The notes beneath the pieces were generated by a model that worked only from the letters and a program-made list of their open reading frames with translations, searched no databases and was not told the origin of the DNA. Made by a program: the position numbers and the translations under genes. DNA of 64,000 nucleotides from Millionella massiliensis (GTDB taxonomy: Bacteria; Bacteroidota; Bacteroidia; Bacteroidales; Rikenellaceae), in assembly GCF_900104655.1 (NCBI RefSeq), contig NZ_FNWD01000002.1, forward strand, positions 2,712,246 to 2,776,245. The letters are read 5' to 3'. The number at the start of each line of letters is the position of its first letter. Position 1 is the stretch's first letter. This document shows positions 42,353 through 51,489 of this stretch, one piece after another.

Positions 42353-43225
42353 CTATTGTTTGATCTTTATCTCGAATTGTTGATTGTTGCGTGCGGTGGT
42401 GTAGAGGCTGTCCTCCAGTTGGGTGAGCAGGCTCTGACGGCGTTTGTTGAGGATGATTTTCCGAATGTTCTCGGTCTCGCGCTCCATCGGCGAGTAGTCG
42501 CCGGTCGGACGGAATGCGTCGATCGCCATCATGTATTTGTACTGGTCGTCTTCGACTTCGTAGTAGCTCCGGCTGCGGAGAAATTCGTCGAAGTTGCTTT
42601 GTGAGAAGGGTATGTGGCGAATCACGGTACTGAAGTCGGTCCACTCGGTGCTGAAGTCGTCGGTTCGGTACTGGTTCTTCTGGCAGATGTTCTGGAAGTC
42701 GTTGCGATCCTCTTCCTTCGTGGAGCGGAACATCTCCTCGAGTTTGCGGCTTTGGCGCAGACCGGCCGGAATGCGGGCGATGCGGGCCTTGACGATCGGA
42801 CCTGCCAGTCGGAACACGTTGCGATTGGCTTCGTAGTATTCGTTGATTTGTGCCGTGGTGACGGTGGTGTCGAGGCGGTCGTTGAGCCACTCCTGTTCGT
42901 ATTTGTAGGTGAGCAGGGCGCTGCGGTATTGGGCGACCATCTCTTCGATGTCGTGGCCGTGGCCCGAGATGGCGGCTTCGGCGGCGGCGGTTTTGATCTC
43001 TTTGCGTACCCAAGTGTCGACGATCGACTGCAGGGCGGCCAGACTGTCTTCCAGCGGCTGGCCGGGTTCGATCAGACTGGCTATGTCGTTGGCGTAGAGT
43101 TCGTGTTCGCCGACGGTGGCGAGCACTTCTCCCTTATCGACGGTATAGAGTTTCAGCTTGTTGCATCCGGTTGCCAGGATCAGTGCGGACAGTAGTACGG
43201 CTATGTTCGGTAGGATATGTTTCAC
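42353..43225 (-). CDS. Parvulin-related lipoprotein (SurA N-domain-like)
   Basis: 290 residues. Lipoprotein signal NIAVLLSALILATGCNK. Residues 30-130 resemble the SurA N-terminal helical domain (GEVLATVGEHELYANDIASL, IVDTWVRKEIKTAAAEAAIS). The middle (AQINEYYEANRNVFRLAGPI) leads into a short, degenerate parvulin-like part without the usual catalytic His/Asp signature, so it is more likely a chaperone than an isomerase. First gene of the foldase-OstA-peptidase run. Confidence 0.72.
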   Translation of the reverse strand: MKHILPNIAVLLSALILATGCNKLKLYTVDKGEVLATVGEHELYANDIASLIEPGQPLEDSLAALQSIVDTWVRKEIKTAAAEAAISGHGHDIEEMVAQYRSALLTYKYEQEWLNDRLDTTVTTAQINEYYEANRNVFRLAGPIVKARIARIPAGLRQSRKLEEMFRSTKEEDRNDFQNICQKNQYRTDDFSTEWTDFSTVIRHIPFSQSNFDEFLRSRSYYEVEDDQYKYMMAIDAFRPTGDYSPMERETENIRKIILNKRRQSLLTQLEDSLYTTARNNQQFEIKIKQ

Positions 43226-43260
43226 TGCGGGTCCTCTTCTTTTCGTATGATGCTAACGAG

Positions 43261-43268
43261 CAAAAGTA
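43261..43268 (-). promoter_or_regulatory. -7 box for the foldase operon
   Basis: TACTTTTG on the minus strand fits TAnnTTTG, 36 bp before the lipoprotein ATG. It separates this operon from the biotin/CPBP genes. No clean -33. Confidence 0.5.
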
Positions 43269-43288
43269 ACGATTCTTTTGTGAAACCC

Positions 43289-44119
43289 CTAATTTTCGAT
43301 CGATTCGGTGTTTTTCGTCGCACTTTTGCTCTGTCGCCGGCGGATCAGATGCAGGGCACGGAGGGCGCTCAGCACCATCACCACGGCGGCGATGGCGTAG
43401 GCCCAGTGCCAGAGTGTGCCGTGGCCGAGGATCTTGTGTTCGAGCGAGCTGGAGGTCCCGAACACCATGTAGAGCAGCGAGGTAAGGCCGTTGTTGACGA
43501 AGTGGACGGCAATGGAGCCGTTGAGCGATCCGGTGAGGTAGTAGATCGTGCCGAGAATCACACCGAGACAGCTGGCGTAGAGGATCTGCTGGGGGATGAG
43601 GTGGACGGCGCCGAAGATCAGTGCACCGAGCAGGATGCCGGGCACGGGGCCGAGCCGATTGACCAGATTCTTCTGGATGATGCCGCGGAAGAGGAACTCT
43701 TCGAGCACCGGTGCGGCGATCACGGCCGTGAACATGGGCCAGAAACCGCCCTGCATGTAGCTGTCGAGCTGTTCGATGTATTGGGCGGGCATCAGTTCGA
43801 GCAGCGGGGTCAGCAGAATGCCGGTGGCGAACATCAGGATCACGCCGGCTGCGATCAGCCGGGGGCTGGCGATCCACTTGCTGGGGTGGAACGAGGGAAA
43901 GTCGAGTCCCTGATGGCGGCTCAGGAACAGGGCGTAACCGATGGTAATTCCGAAGCTGGCCACGTAGATGACGAAGTTCCAGAAGGTGGGGTCCGAGACG
44001 GCTCCCAGCGGGCTGAGCATCAGATGGAACAGCAGGGTGCTGGCAAAGTAGAGCGCTACGATGCTGAGGATCGTGAACCAGAGGCTGCGCAAGATGGGTG
44101 ATGTCGGGTTTTGTTGCAT
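43289..44119 (-). CDS. CPBP-family intramembrane metalloprotease (CAAX protease-like)
   Basis: 276 residues from MQQNPTSPIL; an upstream in-frame ATG at 44161 is polar and 10 bp from bioD. About eight membrane segments. The three CPBP motifs are present: VLEEFLFRGIIQKNLV with the catalytic EE, LGALIFGAVHLIPQQ with the motif-2 His, and SIAVHFVNNGLTS with the motif-3 His/Asn. Such proteins process prenylated or bacteriocin-like peptides or act in immunity; the role here is unknown. It is the last gene after the biotin cluster, 51 bp from bioD. Confidence 0.88.
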   Translation of the reverse strand: MQQNPTSPILRSLWFTILSIVALYFASTLLFHLMLSPLGAVSDPTFWNFVIYVASFGITIGYALFLSRHQGLDFPSFHPSKWIASPRLIAAGVILMFATGILLTPLLELMPAQYIEQLDSYMQGGFWPMFTAVIAAPVLEEFLFRGIIQKNLVNRLGPVPGILLGALIFGAVHLIPQQILYASCLGVILGTIYYLTGSLNGSIAVHFVNNGLTSLLYMVFGTSSSLEHKILGHGTLWHWAYAIAAVVMVLSALRALHLIRRRQSKSATKNTESIEN

Positions 44120-44170
44120 GGGCGTTTGAAGGGGACTGTCCGGACGCAGGGCAGGCGGCACGGCGCGGAG

Positions 44171-44845
44171 TTAGTCGGCTTTCGGGATGTCGATGATACG
44201 GGCTTGGGGCCAGTAGCGGTGCAGGTAGGCGGCGATGTAGGCGCGGGTGTCGGCGGCGATGATGGGGTCGCCTTCGGGGTAGAGTTTCCAGAGCACGGCG
44301 GCCACTTCGATGTTCCGGGCGCGGCATGCTTCGAAACTGAGTAGGGTGTGGTTCAAGCTGCCCAGTCTGGCCGAGGTGACAAACAGCAGGGGCATGTGCT
44401 GTTCGGCCACGTAGTCGATGGTCAGGTATTCGTGAGGGGTGTGGTCGGGGTCGAACGGCGTGATGGGGACCATCAGTCCGCCGGCGCCTTCGACCAGCAC
44501 GATGTCGTATTGCGACCGAAGCCGTTCGGTGGCGGCCGTGATCACCGACGTGTCGACGCGGGTCCCTTCGAGGGCAGCCGAGAGGTGGGGCGAGGCCGGG
44601 AATCGGTAGATGATGGGGCTGGTCGTATGGTCGAGATCGACCGGCTGCAGGGGGATGCCCATCAGTCGGCGGTGCAGTTCGATATCTTCGGAGCGGCCGG
44701 TGTTACCGGTCTGGATGAATTTCTGGGTGATGACCCGTTCGCCCTGTTCGGCGAGCATGCGGGCGAGGATGCCGGTGGCGTAGCTTTTGCCGGCGTCGGT
44801 GTCGATGCCGCTGACGAAATAGGTCCCGTGGGGTAGTTGGCTCAT
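44171..44845 (-). CDS. bioD: Dethiobiotin synthetase
   Basis: 224 residues from MSQLPHGTYFVSG; the 4-bp overlap with bioC (ATGA) fixes the start. P-loop GIDTDAGKSYATG, catalytic-lysine segment QKFIQTG, and VEGAGGLMVPITP for Mg-ATP and substrate binding. It closes the ureido ring of 7,8-diaminopelargonate with CO2 and ATP to give dethiobiotin in the cytosol. Confidence 0.93.
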   Translation of the reverse strand: MSQLPHGTYFVSGIDTDAGKSYATGILARMLAEQGERVITQKFIQTGNTGRSEDIELHRRLMGIPLQPVDLDHTTSPIIYRFPASPHLSAALEGTRVDTSVITAATERLRSQYDIVLVEGAGGLMVPITPFDPDHTPHEYLTIDYVAEQHMPLLFVTSARLGSLNHTLLSFEACRARNIEVAAVLWKLYPEGDPIIAADTRAYIAAYLHRYWPQARIIDIPKAD

Positions 44846-45633
44846 GGTTTTCGCGCGATTAGGATAATCGGATGGAAGGTCAAAGTTACGTATTCCGTTT
44901 CGTTTTTCTCCGTTGGGTCGGGATGCCGGGTGAAGGCGGCGCGGTAGTCGCTTTCGAACTGTCGCAGCCGGCGGTGGGTCCATGATTCGGAGGTGACGGC
45001 GTTGACGCCGGTCAGCCGCAGGTGGCGGAGCACTTCGACCGGCGAGGGGTAGTGCTGCTGTTCGACCCATTCGCACTGGAAGAGGAGCTCCATCCCCTCT
45101 TGGCGGCACAGGGCGGAGAGCTGGTCGGCGGGGAGGTAGGCGAGTCCCTGGCCGGTGGTGGCGGTGATTTCGCGGAAGTTCTCGGGGCCGAAGGTGGTCA
45201 GTGCGAGGAGTCCGCCCGGGGCAAGTCCGGCGACGCTTCGGGCGATAAAGGCGGGCAGGTCGTCGAACCACTGTACGGCGGAGGCGCTGGCGATCAGGTC
45301 GTAGCGTGATTGTCCGAAATCGAAGGCTTCGCCGTCGCCGGGTGTGAAGCGGACGGGCGTTCCGGTGCCGGTAACTGGTGGCAGATATTCGCGGCTGGCG
45401 GGAACGAGGTCGTTGACGGTCCATTCGGCGGCAGGGAAGAGGCGGACCAGGTGGCGCGTCAGAAAGCCGGTTCCAGCTCCGATCTCGACACCGCGACGGA
45501 TGACGGGCGGATCGATGACGGCGAGTTCGCTGCCGAGGCGGTCGGCAATCGAACGCTGGACCACGGCCAGTGTGTCGTAGGTGCGCAGGTTGCGCGAGAA
45601 ACGTCTCTGTAACAGTTCTTTATCGTGTTTCAT
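44842..45633 (-). CDS. bioC: Malonyl-[ACP] O-methyltransferase
   Basis: 263 residues. The opening RRFSRNLRTYDTLAVVQRSI is the BioC N-terminal signature. SAM motif I is VEIGAGTGFLTRHL, followed by WTVNDLVPAS, DLIASASAVQWFDDLPAFIA and GGLLALTTFGPENFREI. It methylates malonyl-ACP so that fatty-acid synthesis can build the pimeloyl chain. It overlaps bioG by 14 bp and bioD by 4 bp. Confidence 0.92.
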   Translation of the reverse strand: MKHDKELLQRRFSRNLRTYDTLAVVQRSIADRLGSELAVIDPPVIRRGVEIGAGTGFLTRHLVRLFPAAEWTVNDLVPASREYLPPVTGTGTPVRFTPGDGEAFDFGQSRYDLIASASAVQWFDDLPAFIARSVAGLAPGGLLALTTFGPENFREITATTGQGLAYLPADQLSALCRQEGMELLFQCEWVEQQHYPSPVEVLRHLRLTGVNAVTSESWTHRRLRQFESDYRAAFTRHPDPTEKNETEYVTLTFHPIILIARKP

Positions 45634-46333
45634 CGGAGACGGCGGAGGTGAATATCCCGGACTCGTAGAGCGGGTAGTGAGGCATGTCGGGACGGAGGGT
45701 CACGGGGACCCGGGCTTCGTTCCAGTAACGTTCCATGTTGTCGGGGGGGAAGATGGCGTCGTGACCGCCGACGATGGCCCGTGTCCAGAAACTTGCGGCG
45801 GGAGGCGTGGGCGTTTCGGCGAGTGCCTGCCGCTGGAGCGAGGTCAGTTCGTCGTAGATCTCGTCGAGCGGACGGGTCGAGCGGTGACGGTAGTATTCGC
45901 GCAGGATCTCGGGCGTGCCGCACATGCGTTCGAGGAATTTGGTGATACCGGCGCCGCCGATGCTGCGGACGGTAACGGCAAAGGCGCGGGCCGGAATGCC
46001 GTATGCGTCGTCGATGGGGCGGGGCGTCCCGCCGATGGCGGTGGCGGTGGTCCACTCCAGCGGCTCTTGCTGAAAGAGTTGGCTGGCGGCCCATACGCCG
46101 AATGACCAGGCGATGAGGTGGTGCTGCCGGTAGGGGGACAGTTCGGAGACCAGGGCTCGGAGTTCCGTCGCGGAGGGCAGGGTGCGGTAGTCGAACAGGC
46201 AGAGCAGGTCGTGGCCTGCGGGCAGGGGCAGGTGGCGGACGAGCTGGTCGGAACCGGCCCAGCCGGCTGCAAAGACGATGACGCTTTTCTCAGCGTCGGG
46301 GCGTGCGTGTCGGGTTATCCAAGTTGCCTGCAT
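45620..46333 (-). CDS. bioG: Pimeloyl-[ACP] methyl ester esterase, BioG type (DUF452)
   Basis: 237 residues from the ATG at 46333. Alpha/beta-hydrolase fold: VIVFAAGWAGSDQLVRHLPL, HHLIAWSFGVWAASQL with the nucleophile in WSFG, and VGGHDAIFPPDN with PHYPLY near the C-terminus for Asp and His. BioG replaces BioH in many Bacteroidota and frees pimeloyl-ACP from its methyl ester. It overlaps bioF by 19 bp. Confidence 0.9.
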   Translation of the reverse strand: MQATWITRHARPDAEKSVIVFAAGWAGSDQLVRHLPLPAGHDLLCLFDYRTLPSATELRALVSELSPYRQHHLIAWSFGVWAASQLFQQEPLEWTTATAIGGTPRPIDDAYGIPARAFAVTVRSIGGAGITKFLERMCGTPEILREYYRHRSTRPLDEIYDELTSLQRQALAETPTPPAASFWTRAIVGGHDAIFPPDNMERYWNEARVPVTLRPDMPHYPLYESGIFTSAVSDETR

Positions 46334-47496
46334 AGGGTGGCGAATTGTTCGATTTCGGTCGGGGTGTGGCTGGCGCAGAGCGAAACGCGCAGACGGGCTT
46401 CGCCTTGCGGAACGGTGGGGTGGCGGATGGCGGTGGTCCAGTAGCCGGCCTCGCGCAGCGCGGCGGCCATCCGCAGGGCATTTTCGTTGCTGCCGGCCAT
46501 GATCGGAATGATTTGCGACCGGTAGGGAACGGCGGGGGCGAGGCGGGTGTTGATGAGTTCGATCAGCCGGTGGAGTTGTTGTCGGCGGGGTTCGAATTCG
46601 GCGAGTCGTTCGATCAGGTAGCGGGTCCACTCCAGCGAGATGTCGGGCAGGGCCGTGGAGAAGATCAGGGGGCGCATCCGGTTGACGAGCAGCTCTTTGG
46701 TCGCACGCGAGCAGATCAGCGCGGCGCCGACCGACGCCAGTGCCTTGCCGAAGGTGACCACGTGGTATTCGGCGCGCAGGGGGGCATCGGGATGGGCGGC
46801 GTTGTAGGCGGCGAGCAGTCCCGTTCCCGGGCGGCTCGCGGGGCCGTAGACGCCGAAGGAGTGGGCTTCGTCGAGGTAGAGCAGGAAACCGTACTGTTGT
46901 TGCAGCTCGGCCAGCGTCCCGAGCGGGGCGAAGTCGCCGTCCATGCTGAAGAGACTCTCGGTCACGACGATGATGCGCTGGTAGCCTTTGCCCTGCGCTT
47001 TCCGGAGCAGGGTGGCCAGGTGGTTCATGTCGTTGTGGCGGTAGCGTTGCCACTCGGTGCCGTCGCAGAGCCGCAGACCGTCGATCAGGCTGGCGTGTAC
47101 GAGTTTGTCGGCCAGTATGAGGTCTCCCTTCTCGGTGACGGCGGGGAGTACGCCGCTGTTGACGGCAAAACCGGAGCCGAGCACCAGGGCGGTTTCTGCG
47201 CCGACCGACTGGGCGAGCGTGGTTTCGAGCCGATCGTAGGCCGGGCTGTTGCCGGTCATCAGCCGCGACGAGGGGTTGCCCAGCAGGTAACGGCCTGTGG
47301 TGTCAAGGCTCTCCAGAAAATCGTGCTGAAGAGCGAGGTCGGCGAGCCCGAGGTAGTCGTTCGACGACAGGTTGCAGTAGTCCCGGCCGTCGTCCGTGGT
47401 GGTGCAGAGGCGGGTGCCTTGCGTGCGCAGGGTCTTGAGACTGCGCAGGTTGCCCTGCGCGGCCAGTCGGTCGAGGATGTCGGTTTCGCGGGTCAT
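46315..47496 (-). CDS. bioF: 8-amino-7-oxononanoate synthase
   Basis: 393 residues of the alpha-oxoamine synthase family. NLSSNDYLGLADLALQHDFL and GNPSSRLMTGNSPAYDRLE form the N-terminal part; ETALVLGSGFAVNSGVLPAV and LLYLDEAHSFGVYGP bind PLP; VVTFGKALASVGAALICS carries the Schiff-base Lys. It condenses pimeloyl-ACP with alanine. It starts 3 bp after the DUF2007 gene stop. Confidence 0.93.
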   Translation of the reverse strand: MTRETDILDRLAAQGNLRSLKTLRTQGTRLCTTTDDGRDYCNLSSNDYLGLADLALQHDFLESLDTTGRYLLGNPSSRLMTGNSPAYDRLETTLAQSVGAETALVLGSGFAVNSGVLPAVTEKGDLILADKLVHASLIDGLRLCDGTEWQRYRHNDMNHLATLLRKAQGKGYQRIIVVTESLFSMDGDFAPLGTLAELQQQYGFLLYLDEAHSFGVYGPASRPGTGLLAAYNAAHPDAPLRAEYHVVTFGKALASVGAALICSRATKELLVNRMRPLIFSTALPDISLEWTRYLIERLAEFEPRRQQLHRLIELINTRLAPAVPYRSQIIPIMAGSNENALRMAAALREAGYWTTAIRHPTVPQGEARLRVSLCASHTPTEIEQFATLCRQLG

Positions 47497-47499
47497 GGG

Positions 47500-47742
47500 T
47501 TACTCCTTCTCCTTGGGCAGCGCGGCGCCGGGAACGATCTCCACGGCTCGGGCTGCGTCGGCTTCGGCTACCACCAATCGCACCTGTCCCTGAATGAAGG
47601 GCAGCATGGTGCCTCCGATGGCCCCTTCGACGCAGCATTCGATGCCGTTGTTGCGGAGCAGTTCGGCGTCGATGTAGGCTTCGCCGGGGGTGGTGTAGCG
47701 TTTGATGGTGGTCAGTTTGCTCGGATCGTTGTGGGTTGTCAT
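47500..47742 (-). CDS. DUF2007-family small protein
   Basis: 80 residues. YTTPGEAYIDAELLRNNGIE, CCVEGAIGGTMLPFIQGQVR and LVVAEADAARAVEI match DUF2007 (putative signal-transducing or effector-binding, ferredoxin-like fold). It overlaps comB by 4 bp (ATGA) and sits 3 bp before bioF, so it is embedded in the biotin operon. Function unknown. Confidence 0.82.
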   Translation of the reverse strand: MTTHNDPSKLTTIKRYTTPGEAYIDAELLRNNGIECCVEGAIGGTMLPFIQGQVRLVVAEADAARAVEIVPGAALPKEKE

Positions 47743-48479
47743 GGTCTGATTCCTCCCTCTTTAGTGATGTGCGGGGTGGTGGTCATGACGTTCCGGTGCA
47801 GGCACCAGGCAATGTCTTCGCTCCATCGGTTCTTGATGGTGTGGTAGTGGAGACAGTGGTCGAGGGCGCCCTGCAGGTCGTTTTCGTAGCGTTCGTAGAC
47901 TTCGGCGCACCACCACGCGAAATCGGTGAGTCTGTATCCGTAATTGCGGGCCAAATATTGTGCCATCATGCCGGCGCAGAGCGAGTCTTCGATGGTGAAG
48001 CGGTTGTGGCGTCCGGAGCAAACGAGGGCCACGTCGCGGTCGAGGCTGCCGAGGCGGTCGGCCACGGCGTCGGCGTTGAGCAGCGCGGCGATGTAGATTT
48101 CGTTGGCGAGACCCTGGGCGCAGTTTACGGCGCGGGTTCCGTTGGTGGTGCTCATGACGATGGTGGCGTCGCGTACCACTTCGGGCGTGTAGCGCAGCGG
48201 CGAGTTGTCGAGGTCGAAGCCTTCGATAATGACGGTGTTGCGTTCGCCGCCGAGCAGGACGGGACCTGGGTCTCCCTGCTGTCGGTGTTCGGCGACGAGG
48301 CGGTCGCGCAGCCGGAAGCTCTCTTCGATGCCGGTCATGGGGATAATCTCGCGGGCACCGTTGCCCAGTGCGGTCACCATGACGGAGGTGGCCCGAAAGA
48401 CGTCGATCACGGCGACGTTGCGTCCTTCGACGCGTTCGGGACTTACTTCGGCGGCTGTGCCGATGATGTCGATTTCCAT
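47739..48479 (-). CDS. comB: ComB-family 2-phosphosulfolactate phosphatase homologue
   Basis: 246 residues. VAVIDVFRATSVMVTALGNG is the ComB signature, followed by GPVLLGGERNTVIIEGFDLD, NSPLRY, IVMSTTNGTRAVNCAQG and VALVCSGRHNRFTIEDSLCA. Characterised ComB removes phosphate from 2-phosphosulfolactate in coenzyme M synthesis; Bacteroidota homologues have no proven role and coenzyme M is not expected here. First gene of the operon, with AAGGAG-like SD close to its ATG. Confidence 0.88.
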   Translation of the reverse strand: MEIDIIGTAAEVSPERVEGRNVAVIDVFRATSVMVTALGNGAREIIPMTGIEESFRLRDRLVAEHRQQGDPGPVLLGGERNTVIIEGFDLDNSPLRYTPEVVRDATIVMSTTNGTRAVNCAQGLANEIYIAALLNADAVADRLGSLDRDVALVCSGRHNRFTIEDSLCAGMMAQYLARNYGYRLTDFAWWCAEVYERYENDLQGALDHCLHYHTIKNRWSEDIAWCLHRNVMTTTPHITKEGGIRP

Positions 48480-48546
48480 GTTTTCTCTCCTTGAGAACTA
48501 CCCGCAGCCCTCTTTCCCCCGTTTCTGCCGGGAAGGAACCCGTGAA

Positions 48547-48674
48547 GTGTACTTTTTGAGAAGCGTTTTTCCCAAACAGTGCCTCTTTTGAGAAGTGTTT
48601 TTTCGGGAAATGTGCTTCTTGAGAAGCGTTCTTCCTGATCAGTGTTCCTTCCGAAAAAGCGTGCTTTCCGAAAA
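48547..48674. repeat. Degenerate tandem repeat, unit about 32 bp
   Basis: Three near-full units start GTG(T/C)... at 48547 (32 bp), 48579 (33 bp) and 48612 (30 bp), each with TTGAGAAG(C/T)GTT in the middle. Two shortened units at 48642 (19 bp) and 48661 (14 bp) follow. It lies between the divergently decayed ends of argF (downstream side) and the comB upstream region. Confidence 0.65.
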
Positions 48675-48733
48675 GTGTGCTTTCGGCGGGGTCGTTGCGT
48701 CTCCCTACGGAAGCGGAGCTGCGGTGTGCCGGG

Positions 48734-49732
48734 TTACAGGGTGGTTTCGGGTTGCTGGCTCAGGGTGGCGACCATCACGGCCTTGATGGTGTGCATCCGG
48801 TTTTCGGCTTCGTCGAATACGATCGAGGCGGGCGATTCGAACACTTCGTCGGTCACCTCCATCTCGCGCAGTCCGTACTGGCGGTAGATCTCTTCGCCGA
48901 CGACGGTTTCGAGGTCGTGGAAGGCGGGCAGACAGTGCATGAATTTGCAGTCGGGATTGCCGGTCAGCTCCATCATCCGGCGGTTGACCTGATACGGGCG
49001 GAGCAGTTTGATGCGTTCGTCCCAGATCTCGGCCGGTTCGCCCATCGACACCCATACGTCGGTGTAGATGATGTCGGCGTCTTTCACGGCGGTGGCGATG
49101 TCATCCGTAATGGTGATGCGGGCGCCCTCTTCGCGGCGGAGCTTTTCGACGAGTTCCGGAGCGGGGTGATAGGCCGCGGGGGCTGCGGCGGCGTACTGCA
49201 TACCCATCTTGGCACACCCGACCATCAGCGACAGGGCGACGTTGTTGTCGGCCGTCCCGGCGAAACATACCTTGATCTGGTCGAGGGGTTTCGGGCAGTG
49301 CTCCATGATGGTGAGCAGGTCGGCCAGGAACTGGGTCGGGTGGCTCTCGTTGGTCAGTCCGTTCCAGACGGGAACGCCGGAGTATTCGGCCAGCGTGTTG
49401 ACGATCTCCTGTCCGTAGCCACGGTATTCGATGCCGTCGTACATGCGTCCGAGTACGCGGGCGGTGTCTTTGATGGACTCTTTCTTGCCCATCTGCGATC
49501 CGCTCGATCCGATATAGGTGACGTTGGCTCCCTGGTCGTGGGCGCCGACTTCGAACGAACAGCGGGTGCGGGTCGAGTCTTTGGCGAACAGCAGTACGAT
49601 GTTCTTACCCTTGAGGTATTGTTGTTCGGTGCCGGCTTTTTTCTCGGCTTTCAGTCGTTTGGCCAAGCGGATAAGGCCTTCGATCTCCTCTTTGCGGAGC
49701 GATCCGATGTCCAGAAAACTTTTCTTATACAT
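48734..49732 (-). CDS. argF: Ornithine carbamoyltransferase
   Basis: 332 residues from [10 protein letters not shown]. Carbamoyl-phosphate loop [17 protein letters not shown], then [33 protein letters not shown], ornithine loop DVWVSMGE and HCLPAFHD. These are canonical OTCase motifs rather than the N-acetyl- or N-succinyl-ornithine variants common in Bacteroides. It converts ornithine and carbamoyl phosphate to citrulline. It stands alone, without other arg genes, so the biosynthetic or degradative direction cannot be told. Confidence 0.9.
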   Translation of the reverse strand: MYKKSFLDIGSLRKEEIEGLIRLAKRLKAEKKAGTEQQYLKGKNIVLLFAKDSTRTRCSFEVGAHDQGANVTYIGSSGSQMGKKESIKDTARVLGRMYDGIEYRGYGQEIVNTLAEYSGVPVWNGLTNESHPTQFLADLLTIMEHCPKPLDQIKVCFAGTADNNVALSLMVGCAKMGMQYAAAAPAAYHPAPELVEKLRREEGARITITDDIATAVKDADIIYTDVWVSMGEPAEIWDERIKLLRPYQVNRRMMELTGNPDCKFMHCLPAFHDLETVVGEEIYRQYGLREMEVTDEVFESPASIVFDEAENRMHTIKAVMVATLSQQPETTL

Positions 49733-49911
49733 AGTATCTTGCGTGTGGGTCGTTGTTTCGTGGTTGGGGTATGGCGCGGGCGGTTTCATGCAGTTGAGCG
49801 GCCGCGGTGCGAGTAGGGGTGGTTAGACCTGCCGGCGGAGCGGCGGTTGGGGCGGGTTATCGGCAAAACGGCTGTCTGTGGGGCCCCGATTGCCACTCTC
49901 CGGATTCCAAA

Positions 49912-49939
49912 GCGCCCGGCCATCCAACGGACCGGGCGG
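49912..49939 (-). terminator. Hairpin after the lytic transglycosylase gene
   Basis: A CGCCCGG/CCGGGCG stem with extra flanking pairs (49913-49919 with 49932-49938) lies 35 bp after the stop; weak T-tract. Confidence 0.45.
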
Positions 49940-49973
49940 CTTCGGAGCGGACATGTTGTGTGCCGCGTGGGGG

Positions 49974-51314
49974 TCACTTGCGGTAGATGACAAGGGTCTG
50001 TCCCACGCGCAGCGCTTTGGCGTTTTTGATGTTGTTCCAGCTCATCAGCTGTTTGACGGTCACGTTGTAGCGCGAGGCGATGCGGCCCAGAATATCACCG
50101 CTTTTTACCTTGTAGGTAATCTTGGTGCCTTTGGACGACGTGCTGTTGTTACGCGACGAGCTGGCCGTGAGGTTCTCTTGCGACAGGTTGCTGATGTTGA
50201 GGTATTTGGCCAGGTAAAGGGTGTCCTTGCCGTAGATTTCGGAGCTTTCGCGCACGAACGAGGCGGCGTATTCCTGGGGCAGGGTCAGGGTGTAGGTTTG
50301 GGTTTTGGCCGGCACCACGTCGACGGAGTACTGGGGGTTGAGGCCGCGGAGCACTTCGAGCGGAATGTTCAGTGTGGTGGCGACCTGTTCGAGGTGCATC
50401 ATGCGGTTGACGTGCACGGTGTCGGTGGCCAGCGGGTGCCACGGAATGGTGGGGTTCAGGTCGTGGGCCTTGTAGTAGGTGTAGGCGTAGGTGGCGGCGA
50501 TGAAAGCGGGCATGTAGCCGCGGGTCTCGCGGGGCAGGTATTCGTAGATGTCCCAGTAGGTTTTGGCTTCGGTGCCGCCGTGGGCCGAGCGGTAGCGTTC
50601 GAGGGCTTTGTTGACGTTGCCGGGGCCGCAGTTGTACGAGGCGATCACCAGGGTCCAGTCGCCGTAGATCTTGTACATGTCCTGCAGGTATTTGCAGGCG
50701 GCTTCGGTCGATTTGACGGGGTCGCACCGCTCGTCGACGAAGGAGTTGATCTCGAGGCCGTAGTATTTGCCGGTGCGGAGCATGAACTGCCACAGTCCGA
50801 CGGCCGATGCTTTCGATTCGGCGCGGGGGATCAGGGCGGACTCGATCACGGGCAGCATCTTGAGCTCCATGGGGAGCTTGTAGCGATACAGGGCCTCTTC
50901 GAAGATCGGGAAGTAGTATTGGGCGAGGCCGAGCACGCGCTCCATGACGCCTCCCTTGCGGGTGTAGATCTGGATGTAGCGTTTGACCACGTCGTTGTAG
51001 GGGAGTTGCACTTCGGTGGCCATCATCTTGAGGCGCTGGGCATAGACGGTGTCGGGCAGGGCGTTGCTCATGTCGACGTTGTCCAGGTCGACGTCGATGA
51101 ATTCGTTGACGAAGGTCTCGTACGATTCGACGACGTTCTGGCGGGTGTAGTTGGCCAGCAGCGAGTCGTAGGTCGTGGCGCTCGAACCGTTCAGGGCCAG
51201 CGTCCCAAAACTGCGGGTGTCGCCGGTCTGTGCGTGGCTGATGCCGGTGGTGCCGAGGATCGCTGCTGCCCCCAGTGCGATCAGGCGAAATAGGTTCTGT
51301 CGTTGTTTCTGCAT
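49974..51314 (-). CDS. Membrane-bound lytic murein transglycosylase (MltD-like) with LysM domain
   Basis: 446 residues from MQKQRQNLFRLIALGAAA, a signal peptide. SLT domain at about 105-250: LKMLPVIESALIPRAESKAS with catalytic Glu, AVGLWQFMLRTGKYYGLEIN, CDPVKSTEAACKYLQDMYKI, LVIASYNCGPGNVNKALERY and YMPAFIAATYAYTYY. One clear LysM at the C-terminus: TYKVKSGDILGRIASRYNVT followed by WNNIKNAKALRVGQTLVIY. It cleaves peptidoglycan to 1,6-anhydro products. Confidence 0.92.
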   Translation of the reverse strand: MQKQRQNLFRLIALGAAAILGTTGISHAQTGDTRSFGTLALNGSSATTYDSLLANYTRQNVVESYETFVNEFIDVDLDNVDMSNALPDTVYAQRLKMMATEVQLPYNDVVKRYIQIYTRKGGVMERVLGLAQYYFPIFEEALYRYKLPMELKMLPVIESALIPRAESKASAVGLWQFMLRTGKYYGLEINSFVDERCDPVKSTEAACKYLQDMYKIYGDWTLVIASYNCGPGNVNKALERYRSAHGGTEAKTYWDIYEYLPRETRGYMPAFIAATYAYTYYKAHDLNPTIPWHPLATDTVHVNRMMHLEQVATTLNIPLEVLRGLNPQYSVDVVPAKTQTYTLTLPQEYAASFVRESSEIYGKDTLYLAKYLNISNLSQENLTASSSRNNSTSSKGTKITYKVKSGDILGRIASRYNVTVKQLMSWNNIKNAKALRVGQTLVIYRK

Positions 51315-51489
51315 GTTTGGTTTCTGCGGTTTTAGGTCGTGCAATGAATGCGCTTGTGCGTGTTGTGAGCAGGTTCCCCGGTGCGTTGGACGGTCTCTGT
51401 CGCACGGCTCTCCACGGATTGTTCGGTGGGCGGTCTTGCTTTTCCAAACAGGTGTGAGCGTGGCGGTGTCCAGGGGGGCACCGGCGGGG

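Noticed and set aside
44846-45424. N-terminal extension of BioD
   Set aside because: It lies wholly within bioC in another frame; the ATGA overlap and family length support the start at 44845.
48547-48674. CRISPR array
   Set aside because: Unit lengths shrink, there are no distinct spacers and no cas genes nearby.
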